A stretch of 64,000 bases of DNA, taken from positions 62,001 to 126,000 of the forward strand of contig NZ_FOLS01000026.1 in the NCBI RefSeq assembly GCF_900112375.1, given 5' to 3'. Shown here piece by piece: positions 20,103 through 28,993 of the stretch. The stretch is from Pseudomonas citronellolis. Its GTDB lineage: Bacteria > Pseudomonadota > Gammaproteobacteria > Pseudomonadales > Pseudomonadaceae. How positions within the stretch are numbered: position 1 is the first letter of the stretch; each line of letters begins with the position of its first letter. The translations under genes and the position numbers were made by a program. The notes beneath the pieces are model-generated. The model saw nothing but the letters and a program-made list of their open reading frames with translations. It was not told the DNA's origin and searched no databases.

Positions 20103-22214
20103 TTGCCGAGCATAGACGCCTTCGCCGACCGGCTCTCGAGCTATCTCGGTCCGGACCAGGTCAACCTGGTCCGCCGTGCCTACTACTACGCCGAGCAGGC
20201 CCATGACGGGCAGCGCCGCCGCAGCGGCGAGGCCTACGTCACCCATCCGCTCGCCGTCGCCAACATCCTCGCCGACATGCACATGGACCATCAGAGCCTG
20301 ATGGCGGCCATGCTGCACGACGTGATCGAGGACACCGGCATCGCCAAGGAAGCGCTCACCGCGCAGTTCGGCGAAACCGTCTCGGAACTGGTGGACGGGG
20401 TCAGCAAGCTGACCCAGATGAACTTCGAGTCCAAGGCCGAGGCCCAGGCCGAGAACTTCCAGAAGATGGCCATGGCCATGGCCCGCGACATCCGCGTGAT
20501 CCTGGTCAAGCTGGCCGACCGCCTGCACAACATGCGCACCCTGGAAGTGCTGTCCGGCGAGAAGCGCCGGCGCATCGCCAAGGAAACCCTGGAAATCTAC
20601 GCACCCATCGCCAACCGCCTGGGCATGCACAGCATGCGCGTGGAATTCGAGGACCTGGGCTTCAAGGCCATGCACCCGATGCGCTCCGAGCGCATCCGCC
20701 AGGCGGTGAAGAAGGCCCGCGGCAACCGTCGCGAGATCGTCGGCAAGATCCAGGAATCGCTGGTCAACTGCCTCGCCCGCGAGGGCATGGAAGGCCAGGT
20801 GCTGGGCCGCGAGAAGCACCTGTTCAGCATCTACAAGAAGATGCGCGGCAAGCGCAAGGCGTTCAACGAGATCATGGACGTCTACGCCTTCCGCATCATC
20901 GTCGACAAGGTCGACACCTGCTACCGCGTGCTCGGCGCCGTGCACAACCTGTACAAGCCGTTCCCCGGTCGCTTCAAGGACTACATCGCGATTCCCAAGG
21001 CCAACGGCTACCAGTCGCTGCACACCACCCTGTTCGGCATGCACGGCGTGCCCATCGAGATCCAGATCCGCACCCGCGAGATGGAAGAGATGGCCAACCA
21101 CGGCATCGCCGCGCACTGGCTGTACAAGTCCAACGAGGACGAGGTGCAGAAAGGCACCCACGCCCGCGCCCGCCAGTGGGTCAAGGGCATCCTCGAACTG
21201 CAGCAGCGCGCCGGCAACTCGCTGGAATTCATCGAGAACGTGAAGATCGACCTGTTCCCGGACGAGGTCTACATCTTCACGCCCAAGGGCCGCATCATGG
21301 AGCTGCCCAAGGGCTCCACGGCAGTCGACTTCGCCTACGCGGTGCACACCGACGTGGGCAACAGCTGCATCGCCTGCCGCATCAACCGCCGCCTGGCGCC
21401 GCTGTCCGAACCGCTGCAGAGCGGCCAGACGGTGGAGATCGTCACCGCGCCGGGCACCCGGCCGAACCCGGCCTGGCTCAACTTCGTTGTCACCGGCAAG
21501 GCGCGCACGCACATCCGCCACGCCCTCAAGCAGCAGCGCCGCTCCGAGTCCATCAGCCTTGGCGAGCGCCTGCTGAACAAGACCCTCGCCGGCTTCGACA
21601 GCCACCTGGAGAAGATCCCCGCCGAACGCATCCAGGGCGTGCTCAACGAGTACCGCATGGAAGTCTTCGAGGACCTGCTCGAAGAAATCGGCCTGGGTAA
21701 CCGCATGGCCTACGTGGTCGCCCGCCGCCTGCTCTCCAGCGAAGGCGACGCCGCCGCCACCAACGCCGAAGGGCCGCTGGCGATCCGCGGCACCGAGGGC
21801 CTGGTGCTGAGCTATGCCAAGTGCTGCACGCCGATCCCCGGCGACCCCATCGTCGGCCACCTGTCGGCCGGCAAGGGCATGGTGGTGCACCTGGAAAGCT
21901 GCAGGAACATCAGCGAAATCCGCAACAACCCGGAAAAATGCATCCAGCTCAGCTGGGCCAAGGATGTCACCGGCGAGTTCAACGTCGAGCTGCGCGTCGA
22001 GCTGGAACACCAGCGCGGCCTGATCGCCCTGCTGGCGACCAGCGTCAACGCCGCCGACGGCAACATCGAGAAGATCAGCATGGACGAGCGCGACGGTCGC
22101 GTCAGCGTGGTCCAATTGGTGGTCAGCGTGCACGACCGCGTGCACCTGGCCCGCGTCATCAAGAAGCTGCGCGCGCTCAAGGGGGTGGTCCGGATCACCC
22201 GCGTGCGCAGCTGA
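20103..22214 (+). CDS. spoT: Bifunctional (p)ppGpp synthetase/hydrolase SpoT
   Basis: The 703-residue protein has the full Rel/Spo domain order: HD hydrolase (His72-Asp73 in MLHDVIEDTG), synthetase (RFKDYIAIPKANGYQSLHTT region near residue 300), TGS (VYIFTPKGRIMELPKGSTAVDFAYAVHTDVG, about 395) and C-terminal ACT (about 630-700). It makes and degrades the stringent alarmone in response to fatty-acid, carbon and phosphate stress. The start is TTG at 20103, six bases after an extended AGGGGGTGA site. The only nearby ATG is out of frame. It is followed by ridA. Confidence 0.97.
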   Translation: MPSIDAFADRLSSYLGPDQVNLVRRAYYYAEQAHDGQRRRSGEAYVTHPLAVANILADMHMDHQSLMAAMLHDVIEDTGIAKEALTAQFGETVSELVDGVSKLTQMNFESKAEAQAENFQKMAMAMARDIRVILVKLADRLHNMRTLEVLSGEKRRRIAKETLEIYAPIANRLGMHSMRVEFEDLGFKAMHPMRSERIRQAVKKARGNRREIVGKIQESLVNCLAREGMEGQVLGREKHLFSIYKKMRGKRKAFNEIMDVYAFRIIVDKVDTCYRVLGAVHNLYKPFPGRFKDYIAIPKANGYQSLHTTLFGMHGVPIEIQIRTREMEEMANHGIAAHWLYKSNEDEVQKGTHARARQWVKGILELQQRAGNSLEFIENVKIDLFPDEVYIFTPKGRIMELPKGSTAVDFAYAVHTDVGNSCIACRINRRLAPLSEPLQSGQTVEIVTAPGTRPNPAWLNFVVTGKARTHIRHALKQQRRSESISLGERLLNKTLAGFDSHLEKIPAERIQGVLNEYRMEVFEDLLEEIGLGNRMAYVVARRLLSSEGDAAATNAEGPLAIRGTEGLVLSYAKCCTPIPGDPIVGHLSAGKGMVVHLESCRNISEIRNNPEKCIQLSWAKDVTGEFNVELRVELEHQRGLIALLATSVNAADGNIEKISMDERDGRVSVVQLVVSVHDRVHLARVIKKLRALKGVVRITRVRS

Positions 22215-22238
22215 TCCCACCCCTCGCAAGGAGTCGAC

Positions 22239-22619
22239 ATGACCAAGACCGTTATCCACACCGACAAGGCCCCCGCGGCCATCGGCACCTACTCCCAGGC
22301 GATCAAGGCCGGCAACACCGTCTACGTCTCCGGGCAGATCCCGCTGAACCCGCAGACCATGGAACTGGTCGAGGGCTTCGAGGAGCAGGTCGTCCAGGTG
22401 TTCGAGAACCTCAAGGCGGTGATCGAGGCTTCCGGCGGCTACCTGCACGACGTGGCCAAGCTGAACATCTTCCTCACCGACCTGTCGCACTTCGCCAAGG
22501 TCAACGAGATCATGGGCCGCTACTTCACCCAGCCCTACCCGGCGCGCGCCGCCATCGGCGTGGCCGCCCTGCCCAAGGGCGCCCAGGTCGAGATGGACGC
22601 CATCGTCGTCCTGGAGTAA
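22239..22619 (+). CDS. ridA: 2-iminobutanoate/2-iminopropanoate deaminase RidA
   Basis: The 126-residue trimeric enzyme hydrolyses reactive enamine/imine intermediates of PLP enzymes. It shows [33 protein letters not shown] and the active-site region [24 protein letters not shown] with the catalytic arginine at position 103 (equivalent to Arg105 of E. coli). It follows spoT by 24 bases and ends at a strong terminator. The spoT-ridA pairing is widespread in gammaproteobacteria. Confidence 0.96.
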   Translation: MTKTVIHTDKAPAAIGTYSQAIKAGNTVYVSGQIPLNPQTMELVEGFEEQVVQVFENLKAVIEASGGYLHDVAKLNIFLTDLSHFAKVNEIMGRYFTQPYPARAAIGVAALPKGAQVEMDAIVVLE

Positions 22620-22631
22620 TCCTCCACTCCC

Positions 22632-22663
22632 GAACGGGGCCCTCGCGGCCCCGTTCGTTTTTC
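22632..22663 (+). terminator. Rho-independent terminator after ridA
   Basis: CGAACGGGGCC (22632-22642) pairs with GGCCCCGTTCG (22648-22658) and is followed by TTTTT. It marks the end of the rpoZ/spoT/ridA transcription unit. Confidence 0.92.
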
Positions 22664-22690
22664 CCCCGTTCGTCCGCAAGGAGCACCCGC

Positions 22691-23422
22691 ATGCGTCGCG
22701 CCCTCGTCCTGAGCGCCCTGCTTGGCCTGCTGACCGGCTGCGCCGGCACCCCCGACCCGTCCGGCACCTGGATCAACCAGGCCGCCATCGACGCCGCCAG
22801 CAAGAGCGGCAAGCTGCGCGAAGCGCTGCTGGCCTACGGTCCCAACCTGGAATGGCAGATCGACACCAAGCGCCAGCAAGCCACCTTCGGCAACGGTTTC
22901 GAACAGGGCGAAGGCCAGCTCAGCCAGGACCCGGCGGACAAGAAGCACTGGCAGGTGGCCTTCTACGGCAGCAAGCAGGAAGAGCTGGCGGTGGACGGCA
23001 AGCAACTGCTGCAGGTGGGCAGCGAGAACTGGCCGGAACAGCGCTTCGCCCGCGCCGAACAGCAGGGCCCGGCGCCCATCGGCGCCAGCTTCCAGCGCGC
23101 CCTGTACGGCAGCTTCCTCAAGGGCACCTGGGTGATCCAGGAAGGTGCGGGCCAGGGCAGCAAGGTAACCTTCCAGGCCGACGGCCGCGTGGAGGGCATG
23201 CCCGGCGCCGACCGCTACGCCCTGTGCCTGGCCGGCGACTGCGCGGCCATGAGCGGCGACAGCGACAGCATCTGGCTGCAGCAGGGCCGCCAGGGCCGCG
23301 AATACCTGTTCCAGCGCGAGGACGACAAGCTGGAACTCTTCGAAGCGGTGAACCGCGCCCAGGCCGACGAGATGCCCGAATACGCCCCGGGCAAGCGCGT
23401 CTGGCTGCTGGAACGCGACTGA
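22691..23422 (+). CDS. Hypothetical lipoprotein
   Basis: The 243-residue protein starts MRRALVLSALLGLLTGCAGTPDPSGTW. This is a lipoprotein signal with a lipobox LLTGC and lipidated Cys17. Mature residues are rich in Gln, Gly and acidic residues, with repeated beta-type motifs (KGTWVIQEGAGQGSKVTFQADGRVEG), suggesting a beta-rich periplasmic domain attached to a membrane. I do not recognise a named domain. The start has an AAGGAGC site. A homologous hypothetical gene lies after ridA in PAO1 as I recall. A GC-rich hairpin separates it from the convergent LysE gene. Confidence 0.8.
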   Translation: MRRALVLSALLGLLTGCAGTPDPSGTWINQAAIDAASKSGKLREALLAYGPNLEWQIDTKRQQATFGNGFEQGEGQLSQDPADKKHWQVAFYGSKQEELAVDGKQLLQVGSENWPEQRFARAEQQGPAPIGASFQRALYGSFLKGTWVIQEGAGQGSKVTFQADGRVEGMPGADRYALCLAGDCAAMSGDSDSIWLQQGRQGREYLFQREDDKLELFEAVNRAQADEMPEYAPGKRVWLLERD

Positions 23423-23428
23423 GCCGCC

Positions 23429-23449
23429 GGCGCCGCCCCGCGCGGCGCC
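23429..23449. terminator. Convergent terminator hairpin
   Basis: GGCGCCGC (23429-23436) pairs with GCGGCGCC (23442-23449) around five bases, lying exactly between the stop codons of the lipoprotein gene and the LysE gene. Confidence 0.5.
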
Positions 23450-23450
23450 T

Positions 23451-24074
23451 TCAGCGCACGCCCAGCCAGAGCAACCAGCCGCCCAGCGCCAGCAGCAGGG
23501 CGCCGCAGGTGCGGTCCAGCGTGCGCACCCGGCGCTGCAGCCAGCCGCGCCAGCGCCGCCGATCCAGCAAGCGCACCAGGGCCAGGTCCCAGAGCAGCAC
23601 CACCGCACCCATCCACAGCACGCAGGCGCCCAGTGCCCAGCCCGGCAGCTGGAAAGGCCCGAGCACGCCGAACAGCCCGGTGTAGAAGATCGGCAGCTTG
23701 GGATTCAGGCTGCTGGCCAGGAAGCCCTCGCGCAGGCCGTGGAAGAAACCTCCCGCGCGCTGCCCGGCGCTTTCCCCGGGAATCTCCAGTTCGCGCCGCG
23801 CCAGCACGGCCTGGGCGCCCAGCCAGACGAAGTAGGCCCCGCCCAGCAGCTGCACCACCCGCAGGCCATGGTTCGCCAGGTCGGGCAGTTGGCCGAGGAC
23901 CAGCAGCACCAGCCCCATGCTCGCCAGGTTGGCCAGGGCGATGCCGCTGGCGCAGCCGTCGGCATGGCGGCGGCCACGCAGCAAGGCGGCGCGGATCAGC
24001 AGGAAGAAGTCCGGCCCCGGCGACAGCAGGGCGGCGAAATGGGTGCTGGCGACCAGCGCGAAGGCGGCGAACAT
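23451..24074 (-). CDS. LysE/RhtB-family amino acid exporter
   Basis: The 207-residue inner-membrane protein has about six hydrophobic segments and the family N-terminus FALVASTHFAALLSPGPDFFLLIRAALLRGRRHADGCASGIALA with the conserved SPGPDF motif. LysE/RhtB proteins export amino acids such as lysine, homoserine or threonine; the specific substrate is unknown. It is downstream of an AraC gene on the same strand, with a 67-bp gap, so the regulator may control it. Confidence 0.88.
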   Translation of the reverse strand: MFAAFALVASTHFAALLSPGPDFFLLIRAALLRGRRHADGCASGIALANLASMGLVLLVLGQLPDLANHGLRVVQLLGGAYFVWLGAQAVLARRELEIPGESAGQRAGGFFHGLREGFLASSLNPKLPIFYTGLFGVLGPFQLPGWALGACVLWMGAVVLLWDLALVRLLDRRRWRGWLQRRVRTLDRTCGALLLALGGWLLWLGVR

Positions 24075-24141
24075 GGCGTTCTCCCGGAAGTGGCGGGAGG
24101 CCAGTCTGGCCAGGTGGCGCAGCGGCGGTCTTGTAGGAAAC

Positions 24142-24942
24142 TCAGGTGCGCGTGGCGCTGCGGAAACGCCCCGGGGTCACGCCGGTGAAGCGGCGGAAGG
24201 TGCCGGAGAAATGCGCCTGGTCGCAGAAGCCCAGCTCCAGCGCCGCCTCGATGGGCGTGGCGCCCTCCACCAGCAGGCGCTTGGCCTCGCGTACCCGGCG
24301 CTGCAGCAGGTAGGTGTGCGGCGGCACGCCATAGGCGCGGCGGAAACTCTCGATCAGGTGACGCGGGTGGCGCTGCACCAGGGCGGCTAGTTGCTCCAGG
24401 CTCACCGCCTCGCGGTAATGGCTTTCCAGGTAGTCGCGCAGCCGCGCGGTGACGCCGCCGTCGCGGCTCGCCGAAGCCGCCGGGCGCATGCCGCCGTGGC
24501 GCACGAAGACCAGTTCCAGCAGCGCCAGCAATTCGCTCTCCAGGCCCAGCGCATCGTTGCGCTCGAACTCGCCGGCCACCCGCGCCAGGGCTTGCGCGAC
24601 CAAGCCATCGTCGCCCGGATTCAGTTCCTGGAAGCCACGCGGCAGTTGCTTGCGACCGAGCAACGGCAGCAGCCGCGACTCCTCGATGTAGAGCATGTGG
24701 TAGACCAGCCGCTCGCTCTCGGCGTTGCCGGTGTGCGGCTCCTCCGGGTTCATCAGCGACAGGGTGCCGGCCGGCAGCACGTGGCGCGCGCCCCGACACT
24801 GGTAGCCGCCGGCGCCATGGAGGATGGCGCCGATGGCGAAGGCGTCGTGGCTGTGGCGGCCGAACGGCTGGCCGGAGAAGTCCGCATGGAACAGCTCCAC
24901 CCCGGGCAGCCAGGAGCGCGCCAGCAGCCGGTTGGCGTCCAC
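24142..24942 (-). CDS. AraC-family transcriptional regulator
   Basis: The 266-residue protein has an N-terminal cupin-like sensor (FHADFSGQPFGRHSHDAFAIGAILHGAGGYQCRGARHVLPAGTLSLMNPEEPHTGNA, about residues 18-75). A C-terminal double helix-turn-helix follows (SLEQLAALVQRHPRHLIESFRRAYGVPPHTYLLQRRVREAKRLL... TPIEAALELGFCDQAHFSGTFRRFTGVTPGRFR). I chose GTG at 24942 because it lies one base past the epimerase stop codon and has a GAGGA site inside that gene's end. The frame's upstream extension has no domain. It is probably translated by coupling with the epimerase gene and may regulate the adjacent LysE exporter. Confidence 0.87.
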   Translation of the reverse strand: MDANRLLARSWLPGVELFHADFSGQPFGRHSHDAFAIGAILHGAGGYQCRGARHVLPAGTLSLMNPEEPHTGNAESERLVYHMLYIEESRLLPLLGRKQLPRGFQELNPGDDGLVAQALARVAGEFERNDALGLESELLALLELVFVRHGGMRPAASASRDGGVTARLRDYLESHYREAVSLEQLAALVQRHPRHLIESFRRAYGVPPHTYLLQRRVREAKRLLVEGATPIEAALELGFCDQAHFSGTFRRFTGVTPGRFRSATRT

Positions 24943-24943
24943 C

Positions 24944-25801
24944 TCAGTCCTCGCGCCCGGCGAGGATGGCGGCGTAGCCCTCGCGGTAGCTGGGGTAGCG
25001 CGGCACCCAGCCCAGCGCCCTGGCGCGGGCGTTGCTGCAACGCTTGCTGCCGGTGCGGCGCACGCTCTGCTCGTCCGCCCAGTGGCTGACGCCCATGAGC
25101 TCGCGCAGGTAGCCCACCACCTCGGCCAGCGACGCCGGCGCATCGTCCACGCCGATGTAGCAGTCTTCCAGCGGCTTGCCCTCAGCATCGGCGCGCAGCA
25201 GGCAGGCCAGCAGCCCGGCGGCGTCCTCGGCGTGGATGCGATTGGCGTACAGCGGCGGCTCGACGGCCACCCGGTAGCCTTCGCGCACCTGCTTGAGCAG
25301 CCACTCGCGGCCGGGGCCGTAGATGCCGGTCAGGCGCACCACGCTCGCGGGAATGCCGCTGTCCAGGGCCACGCGCTCGGCGTCGAGCATGATCCGTCCG
25401 GAATACTGCTGGGCCTCGGCGGGCGAGGTCTCGTCGATCCACTCGCCGTCCGCCTGGGCGTAGACGCCGCTGCTGGAGACGAACAGCACACGCTTGGGCC
25501 GCTGCCCGCGCTGCTGCAGCCAGCCCAGGCAGTGGCGCAGGCCCTCGACGTAGGCGGCGCGGTAGCCGGCCTCGTCGTGCTGGGTCGCGGCGGCGGCGTA
25601 CACCAGGTAGTCCAGTTCGCCCTCGGGCCAGGCCGACGGGCACTCGACGCTGCCCAGGTCGCCGGCCACCGGCAGGATGCCCGCGGGCAGCGCGGTGGTA
25701 TCGCGGCGCAGCCCATACACGCGCCAGCCCTCGGCGGCCAACTGGCGGCCGAGGCGGCTGCCGACGTCGCCGCAACCGGCGATCAGAACATTCGCAGGCA
25801 T
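24944..25801 (-). CDS. NAD-dependent epimerase/dehydratase-family (extended SDR) protein
   Basis: The 285-residue protein starts with a Rossmann nucleotide-binding motif, VLIAGCGDVGSRLGRQLAAEGWRVYGLRRD, followed by the atypical SDR pattern RVLFVSSSGVYAQADGEWIDE and YGPGREWLL. It resembles YeeZ-like atypical SDR proteins, whose substrates are unknown. The usual YxxxK catalytic pair is not clearly present, so dehydrogenase activity is doubtful. It starts 94 bp from divergent oxyR, and its stop is one base from the GTG start of the AraC regulator. Confidence 0.82.
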   Translation of the reverse strand: MPANVLIAGCGDVGSRLGRQLAAEGWRVYGLRRDTTALPAGILPVAGDLGSVECPSAWPEGELDYLVYAAAATQHDEAGYRAAYVEGLRHCLGWLQQRGQRPKRVLFVSSSGVYAQADGEWIDETSPAEAQQYSGRIMLDAERVALDSGIPASVVRLTGIYGPGREWLLKQVREGYRVAVEPPLYANRIHAEDAAGLLACLLRADAEGKPLEDCYIGVDDAPASLAEVVGYLRELMGVSHWADEQSVRRTGSKRCSNARARALGWVPRYPSYREGYAAILAGRED

Positions 25802-25895
25802 CTTCGCCTCCTAAAGACAGGGCCCCGGAGTTTAGCGCGGTTGGTTCGCAACCGCGCAGCCGCTATGCTTGGCCCAACTCAACGGATTAGTCGCC

Positions 25896-26828
25896 ATGAC
25901 CCTCACCGAACTGCGCTACATCGTCACGCTCGCCCAGGAGCAGCATTTCGGCCGCGCCGCCGAGCGCTGCCACGTCAGCCAGCCGACCCTGTCGGTCGGC
26001 GTGAAGAAGCTGGAGGACGAGCTCGGCGTGCTGATCTTCGAGCGCAGCAAGAGCGCGGTGCGCCTCACCCCGGTGGGCGAAGGCATCGTGGCCCAGGCGC
26101 AGAAGGTGCTGGAGCAGGCCCAGGGCATCCGCGAGCTGGCCCAGGCCGGCAAGAACCAGCTGACCTCGCCGCTGAAAGTCGGCGCCATCTACACCATCGG
26201 CCCCTACCTGTTCCCGCACCTGATCCCGCAGCTGCACCGGGTGGCGCCGCAGATGCCGCTGTACATCGAGGAGAACTTCACCCACATCCTGCGCGACAAG
26301 CTGCGCACCGGCGAGCTGGACGCGATCATCATCGCCCTGCCGTTCCAGGAGGCCGACGTCCTCACCCTGCCGCTGTTCGACGAGCCCTTCTACGTGCTGA
26401 TGCCGGCCGACCACCCCTGGACCGCCCGGCAGACCATCGACGCCGAGATGCTCAACGACAAGAGCCTGCTGCTGCTCGGCGAGGGCCACTGCTTCCGCGA
26501 CCAGGTGCTGGAAGCCTGCCCGACCACCCGCAAGGGCGAGGAAAACCGCCACACCACCGTGGAATCCAGTTCGCTGGAGACCATCCGCCACATGGTCGCC
26601 TCCGGCCTGGGCGTGTCGGTGCTGCCGTTCTCGGCGGTGGACAGCCACCACTACGCCCCCGGGGTGATCGAGATCCGCCCGTTCACCCCGCCGGCGCCGC
26701 TGCGCACCGTGGCCATCGCCTGGCGCGCCAGCTTCCCGCGGCCGCGCGCCATCGAGGTGCTGGCCGACTCCATCCGCCTCTGCTCGGTGGCCCGGCCGAC
26801 CGCCAAGGGCGACGCCCAACCGGCATGA
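25896..26828 (+). CDS. oxyR: Hydrogen peroxide-sensing LysR-type regulator OxyR
   Basis: The 310-residue protein begins with the LysR DNA-binding domain MTLTELRYIVTLAQEQHFGRAAERCHVSQPTLSVGVKKLEDELGVLIFERSK. The redox cysteines are in place: Cys199 in GEGHCFRD and Cys208 in LEACPTT. They form the disulfide that activates catalase and alkyl hydroperoxide reductase genes. Length equals that of P. aeruginosa OxyR. I chose MTLTEL at 25896 over an earlier ATG because it is the family N-terminus. The stop TGA overlaps the recG start (ATGA), giving translational coupling. Confidence 0.97.
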   Translation: MTLTELRYIVTLAQEQHFGRAAERCHVSQPTLSVGVKKLEDELGVLIFERSKSAVRLTPVGEGIVAQAQKVLEQAQGIRELAQAGKNQLTSPLKVGAIYTIGPYLFPHLIPQLHRVAPQMPLYIEENFTHILRDKLRTGELDAIIIALPFQEADVLTLPLFDEPFYVLMPADHPWTARQTIDAEMLNDKSLLLLGEGHCFRDQVLEACPTTRKGEENRHTTVESSSLETIRHMVASGLGVSVLPFSAVDSHHYAPGVIEIRPFTPPAPLRTVAIAWRASFPRPRAIEVLADSIRLCSVARPTAKGDAQPA

Positions 26829-28900
26829 CCGAGCTGGCCAACGTCCCGGTCACGACGCTCAAGGGCGTCGGTGCCGCGCTGGAGGAAAAGCTGGCGCGGG
26901 TGGGCCTGGAAAATCTCCAGGACATCCTCTTCCACCTGCCGCTGCGCTACCAGGACCGCACCCGCGTCACCCCCATAGGCGCGCTGCGCCCGGGCCAGGA
27001 CGCGGTGGTCGAGGGCGTGGTCTCCGGCGCCGACGTGGTCATGGGCAAGCGCCGCAGCCTGCTGGTGCGCCTGCAGGACGGCAGCGGCACCCTGAGCCTG
27101 CGCTTCTACCACTTCAGCCAGGCGCAGAAGGAAGGCCTCAAGCGCGGCACCCACCTGCGCTGCTACGGCGAGGCCCGCCCCGGCGCCTCGGGTCTTGAGA
27201 TCTACCACCCCGAGTACCGCGCGCTGAACGACGCCGCGCCGGCCCCGGTGGAGCAGACCCTCACGCCCATCTACCCGACCACCGAAGGCCTCACCCAGCA
27301 GCGCCTGCGCACCCTCAGCCAGCAGGCCCTGGCGCGCCTGGGGCCGAACAGCCTGCCCGACTGGCTGCCCGAGGAACTGGCCCGCGACTACCGCCTGGCG
27401 CCCCTCGACGAAGCCATCCGCTATCTGCACCGGCCACCGCCGGACGCCAACCTCGAAGAGCTCGCCGAGGGCCGCCACTGGGCCCAGCACCGCCTGGCCT
27501 TCGAGGAACTGCTGACGCACCAGCTGTCGCTGCAGCGCCTGCGCGAGAGCCTGCGCGCCCAGCACGCGCCCGAGCTGCCGCCGGCGAAGAAACTGCCGCA
27601 GCGCTTCCTGGCCAACCTCGGCTTCGCCCCCACCGGCGCGCAGCAGCGCGTGGGCGCGGAGATCGCCTACGACCTGGCGCAGCCCGAACCCATGCTGCGC
27701 CTGGTGCAGGGCGACGTCGGCGCCGGCAAGACGGTGGTCGCCGCCCTGGCCGCGCTGCAGGCCCTGGAGGCCGGCTACCAGGTGGCGCTGATGGCGCCCA
27801 CGGAAATCCTCGCCGAACAGCACTACCTCAACTTCAGCAAATGGATGCAGCCGCTGGGCATCGAAGTCGCCTGGCTGGCCGGCAAGCTCAAGGGCAAGGC
27901 ACGCGCCGCCGCGCTGGAGCAGATCGCCGCCGGCGTGCCCATGGTGGTCGGCACCCACGCGCTGTTCCAGGACGAGGTGAAGTTCAAGCGCCTGGCCCTG
28001 GTGATCATCGACGAGCAGCACCGCTTTGGTGTGCAGCAGCGCCTGGCCCTGCGCCAGAAGGGCATCGACGGCCGGCTCTGCCCGCACCAGCTGATCATGA
28101 CCGCCACGCCCATCCCGCGGACCCTGGCGATGAGCGCCTACGCCGACCTGGACACCTCGATCCTCGACGAGCTGCCGCCCGGGCGCACCCCGGTGAACAC
28201 CGTGCTGGTCGCCGACAGCCGGCGCATCGAGGTGATCGAGCGCGTCCGCGCCGCCTGCCGCGAAGGCCGCCAGGCCTACTGGGTGTGCACGCTGATCGAA
28301 GAATCCGAAGAACTCACCTGCCAGGCCGCCGAGACCACCTACGAGGAACTCGCCGCGGCCCTGGGCGAATTGCGCGTGGGCCTGATCCACGGGCGCATGA
28401 AGCCGGCGGAAAAGGCCACGGTGATGGAGGCCTTCAAGGAAGGCCTGCTGCAACTGCTGGTGGCGACCACGGTGATCGAGGTCGGCGTGGACGTGCCCAA
28501 CGCCAGCCTGATGATCATCGAGAACCCCGAACGCCTCGGCCTGGCCCAGTTGCACCAGTTGCGCGGGCGCGTCGGCCGCGGCAGCGCGGCGAGCCACTGC
28601 GTGCTGCTCTACCACCCGCCGCTGTCGCAGATCGGCCGCGAGCGCCTGGCGATCATGCGCGAGACCTGCGACGGCTTCGTCATCGCCGAGCGCGACCTGG
28701 AACTGCGCGGCCCCGGCGAGATGCTCGGGACGCGGCAGACCGGTCTGCTACAGTTCAAGGTCGCGGACCTGATGCGCGACGCCGACCTGCTGCCGGCGGT
28801 GCGCGACGCCGCCCAGGCTCTGCTGGCGCGCTGGCCGCAGCACGTCGGCCCGCTGCTGGAGCGTTGGCTCCGACATGGCCAGCAATACGGTCAAGTGTGA
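26825..28900 (+). CDS. recG: ATP-dependent DNA helicase RecG
   Basis: The 691-residue helicase remodels stalled replication forks and Holliday junctions. It has an N-terminal wedge/OB domain (about 45-170). Superfamily 2 motifs follow: GDVGAGKTVVAALAA (Walker A), IIDEQHRFGVQQR (DEQH box), MTATPIPRTLAMSAYADLD, and the C-terminal VGVDVPNASLMIIENPERLGLAQLHQLRGRVGRG. It overlaps oxyR by four bases, the oxyR-recG operon known in P. aeruginosa, which links peroxide sensing to DNA repair. Length matches the Pseudomonas family. Confidence 0.97.
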   Translation: MTELANVPVTTLKGVGAALEEKLARVGLENLQDILFHLPLRYQDRTRVTPIGALRPGQDAVVEGVVSGADVVMGKRRSLLVRLQDGSGTLSLRFYHFSQAQKEGLKRGTHLRCYGEARPGASGLEIYHPEYRALNDAAPAPVEQTLTPIYPTTEGLTQQRLRTLSQQALARLGPNSLPDWLPEELARDYRLAPLDEAIRYLHRPPPDANLEELAEGRHWAQHRLAFEELLTHQLSLQRLRESLRAQHAPELPPAKKLPQRFLANLGFAPTGAQQRVGAEIAYDLAQPEPMLRLVQGDVGAGKTVVAALAALQALEAGYQVALMAPTEILAEQHYLNFSKWMQPLGIEVAWLAGKLKGKARAAALEQIAAGVPMVVGTHALFQDEVKFKRLALVIIDEQHRFGVQQRLALRQKGIDGRLCPHQLIMTATPIPRTLAMSAYADLDTSILDELPPGRTPVNTVLVADSRRIEVIERVRAACREGRQAYWVCTLIEESEELTCQAAETTYEELAAALGELRVGLIHGRMKPAEKATVMEAFKEGLLQLLVATTVIEVGVDVPNASLMIIENPERLGLAQLHQLRGRVGRGSAASHCVLLYHPPLSQIGRERLAIMRETCDGFVIAERDLELRGPGEMLGTRQTGLLQFKVADLMRDADLLPAVRDAAQALLARWPQHVGPLLERWLRHGQQYGQV

Positions 28901-28924
28901 CCTGCTTCAATTTCACCGGTCGGA

Positions 28925-28959
28925 TGACTGGCCAGTCACGAATAGCCGCTGGGTATACT
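28925..28959 (+). promoter_or_regulatory. Promoter region with 14-bp palindrome before the YbaK-HDOD gene
   Basis: TGACTGGCCAGTCA (28925-28938) is a perfect palindrome. A TATACT -10 hexamer lies at 28954-28959. The palindrome occupies the place where the -35 would be and no good -35 is visible, suggesting a regulated promoter. Confidence 0.4.
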
Positions 28960-28993
28960 CCCGGCTGCAGTTGCTAACCGGATCACAAAGCCC

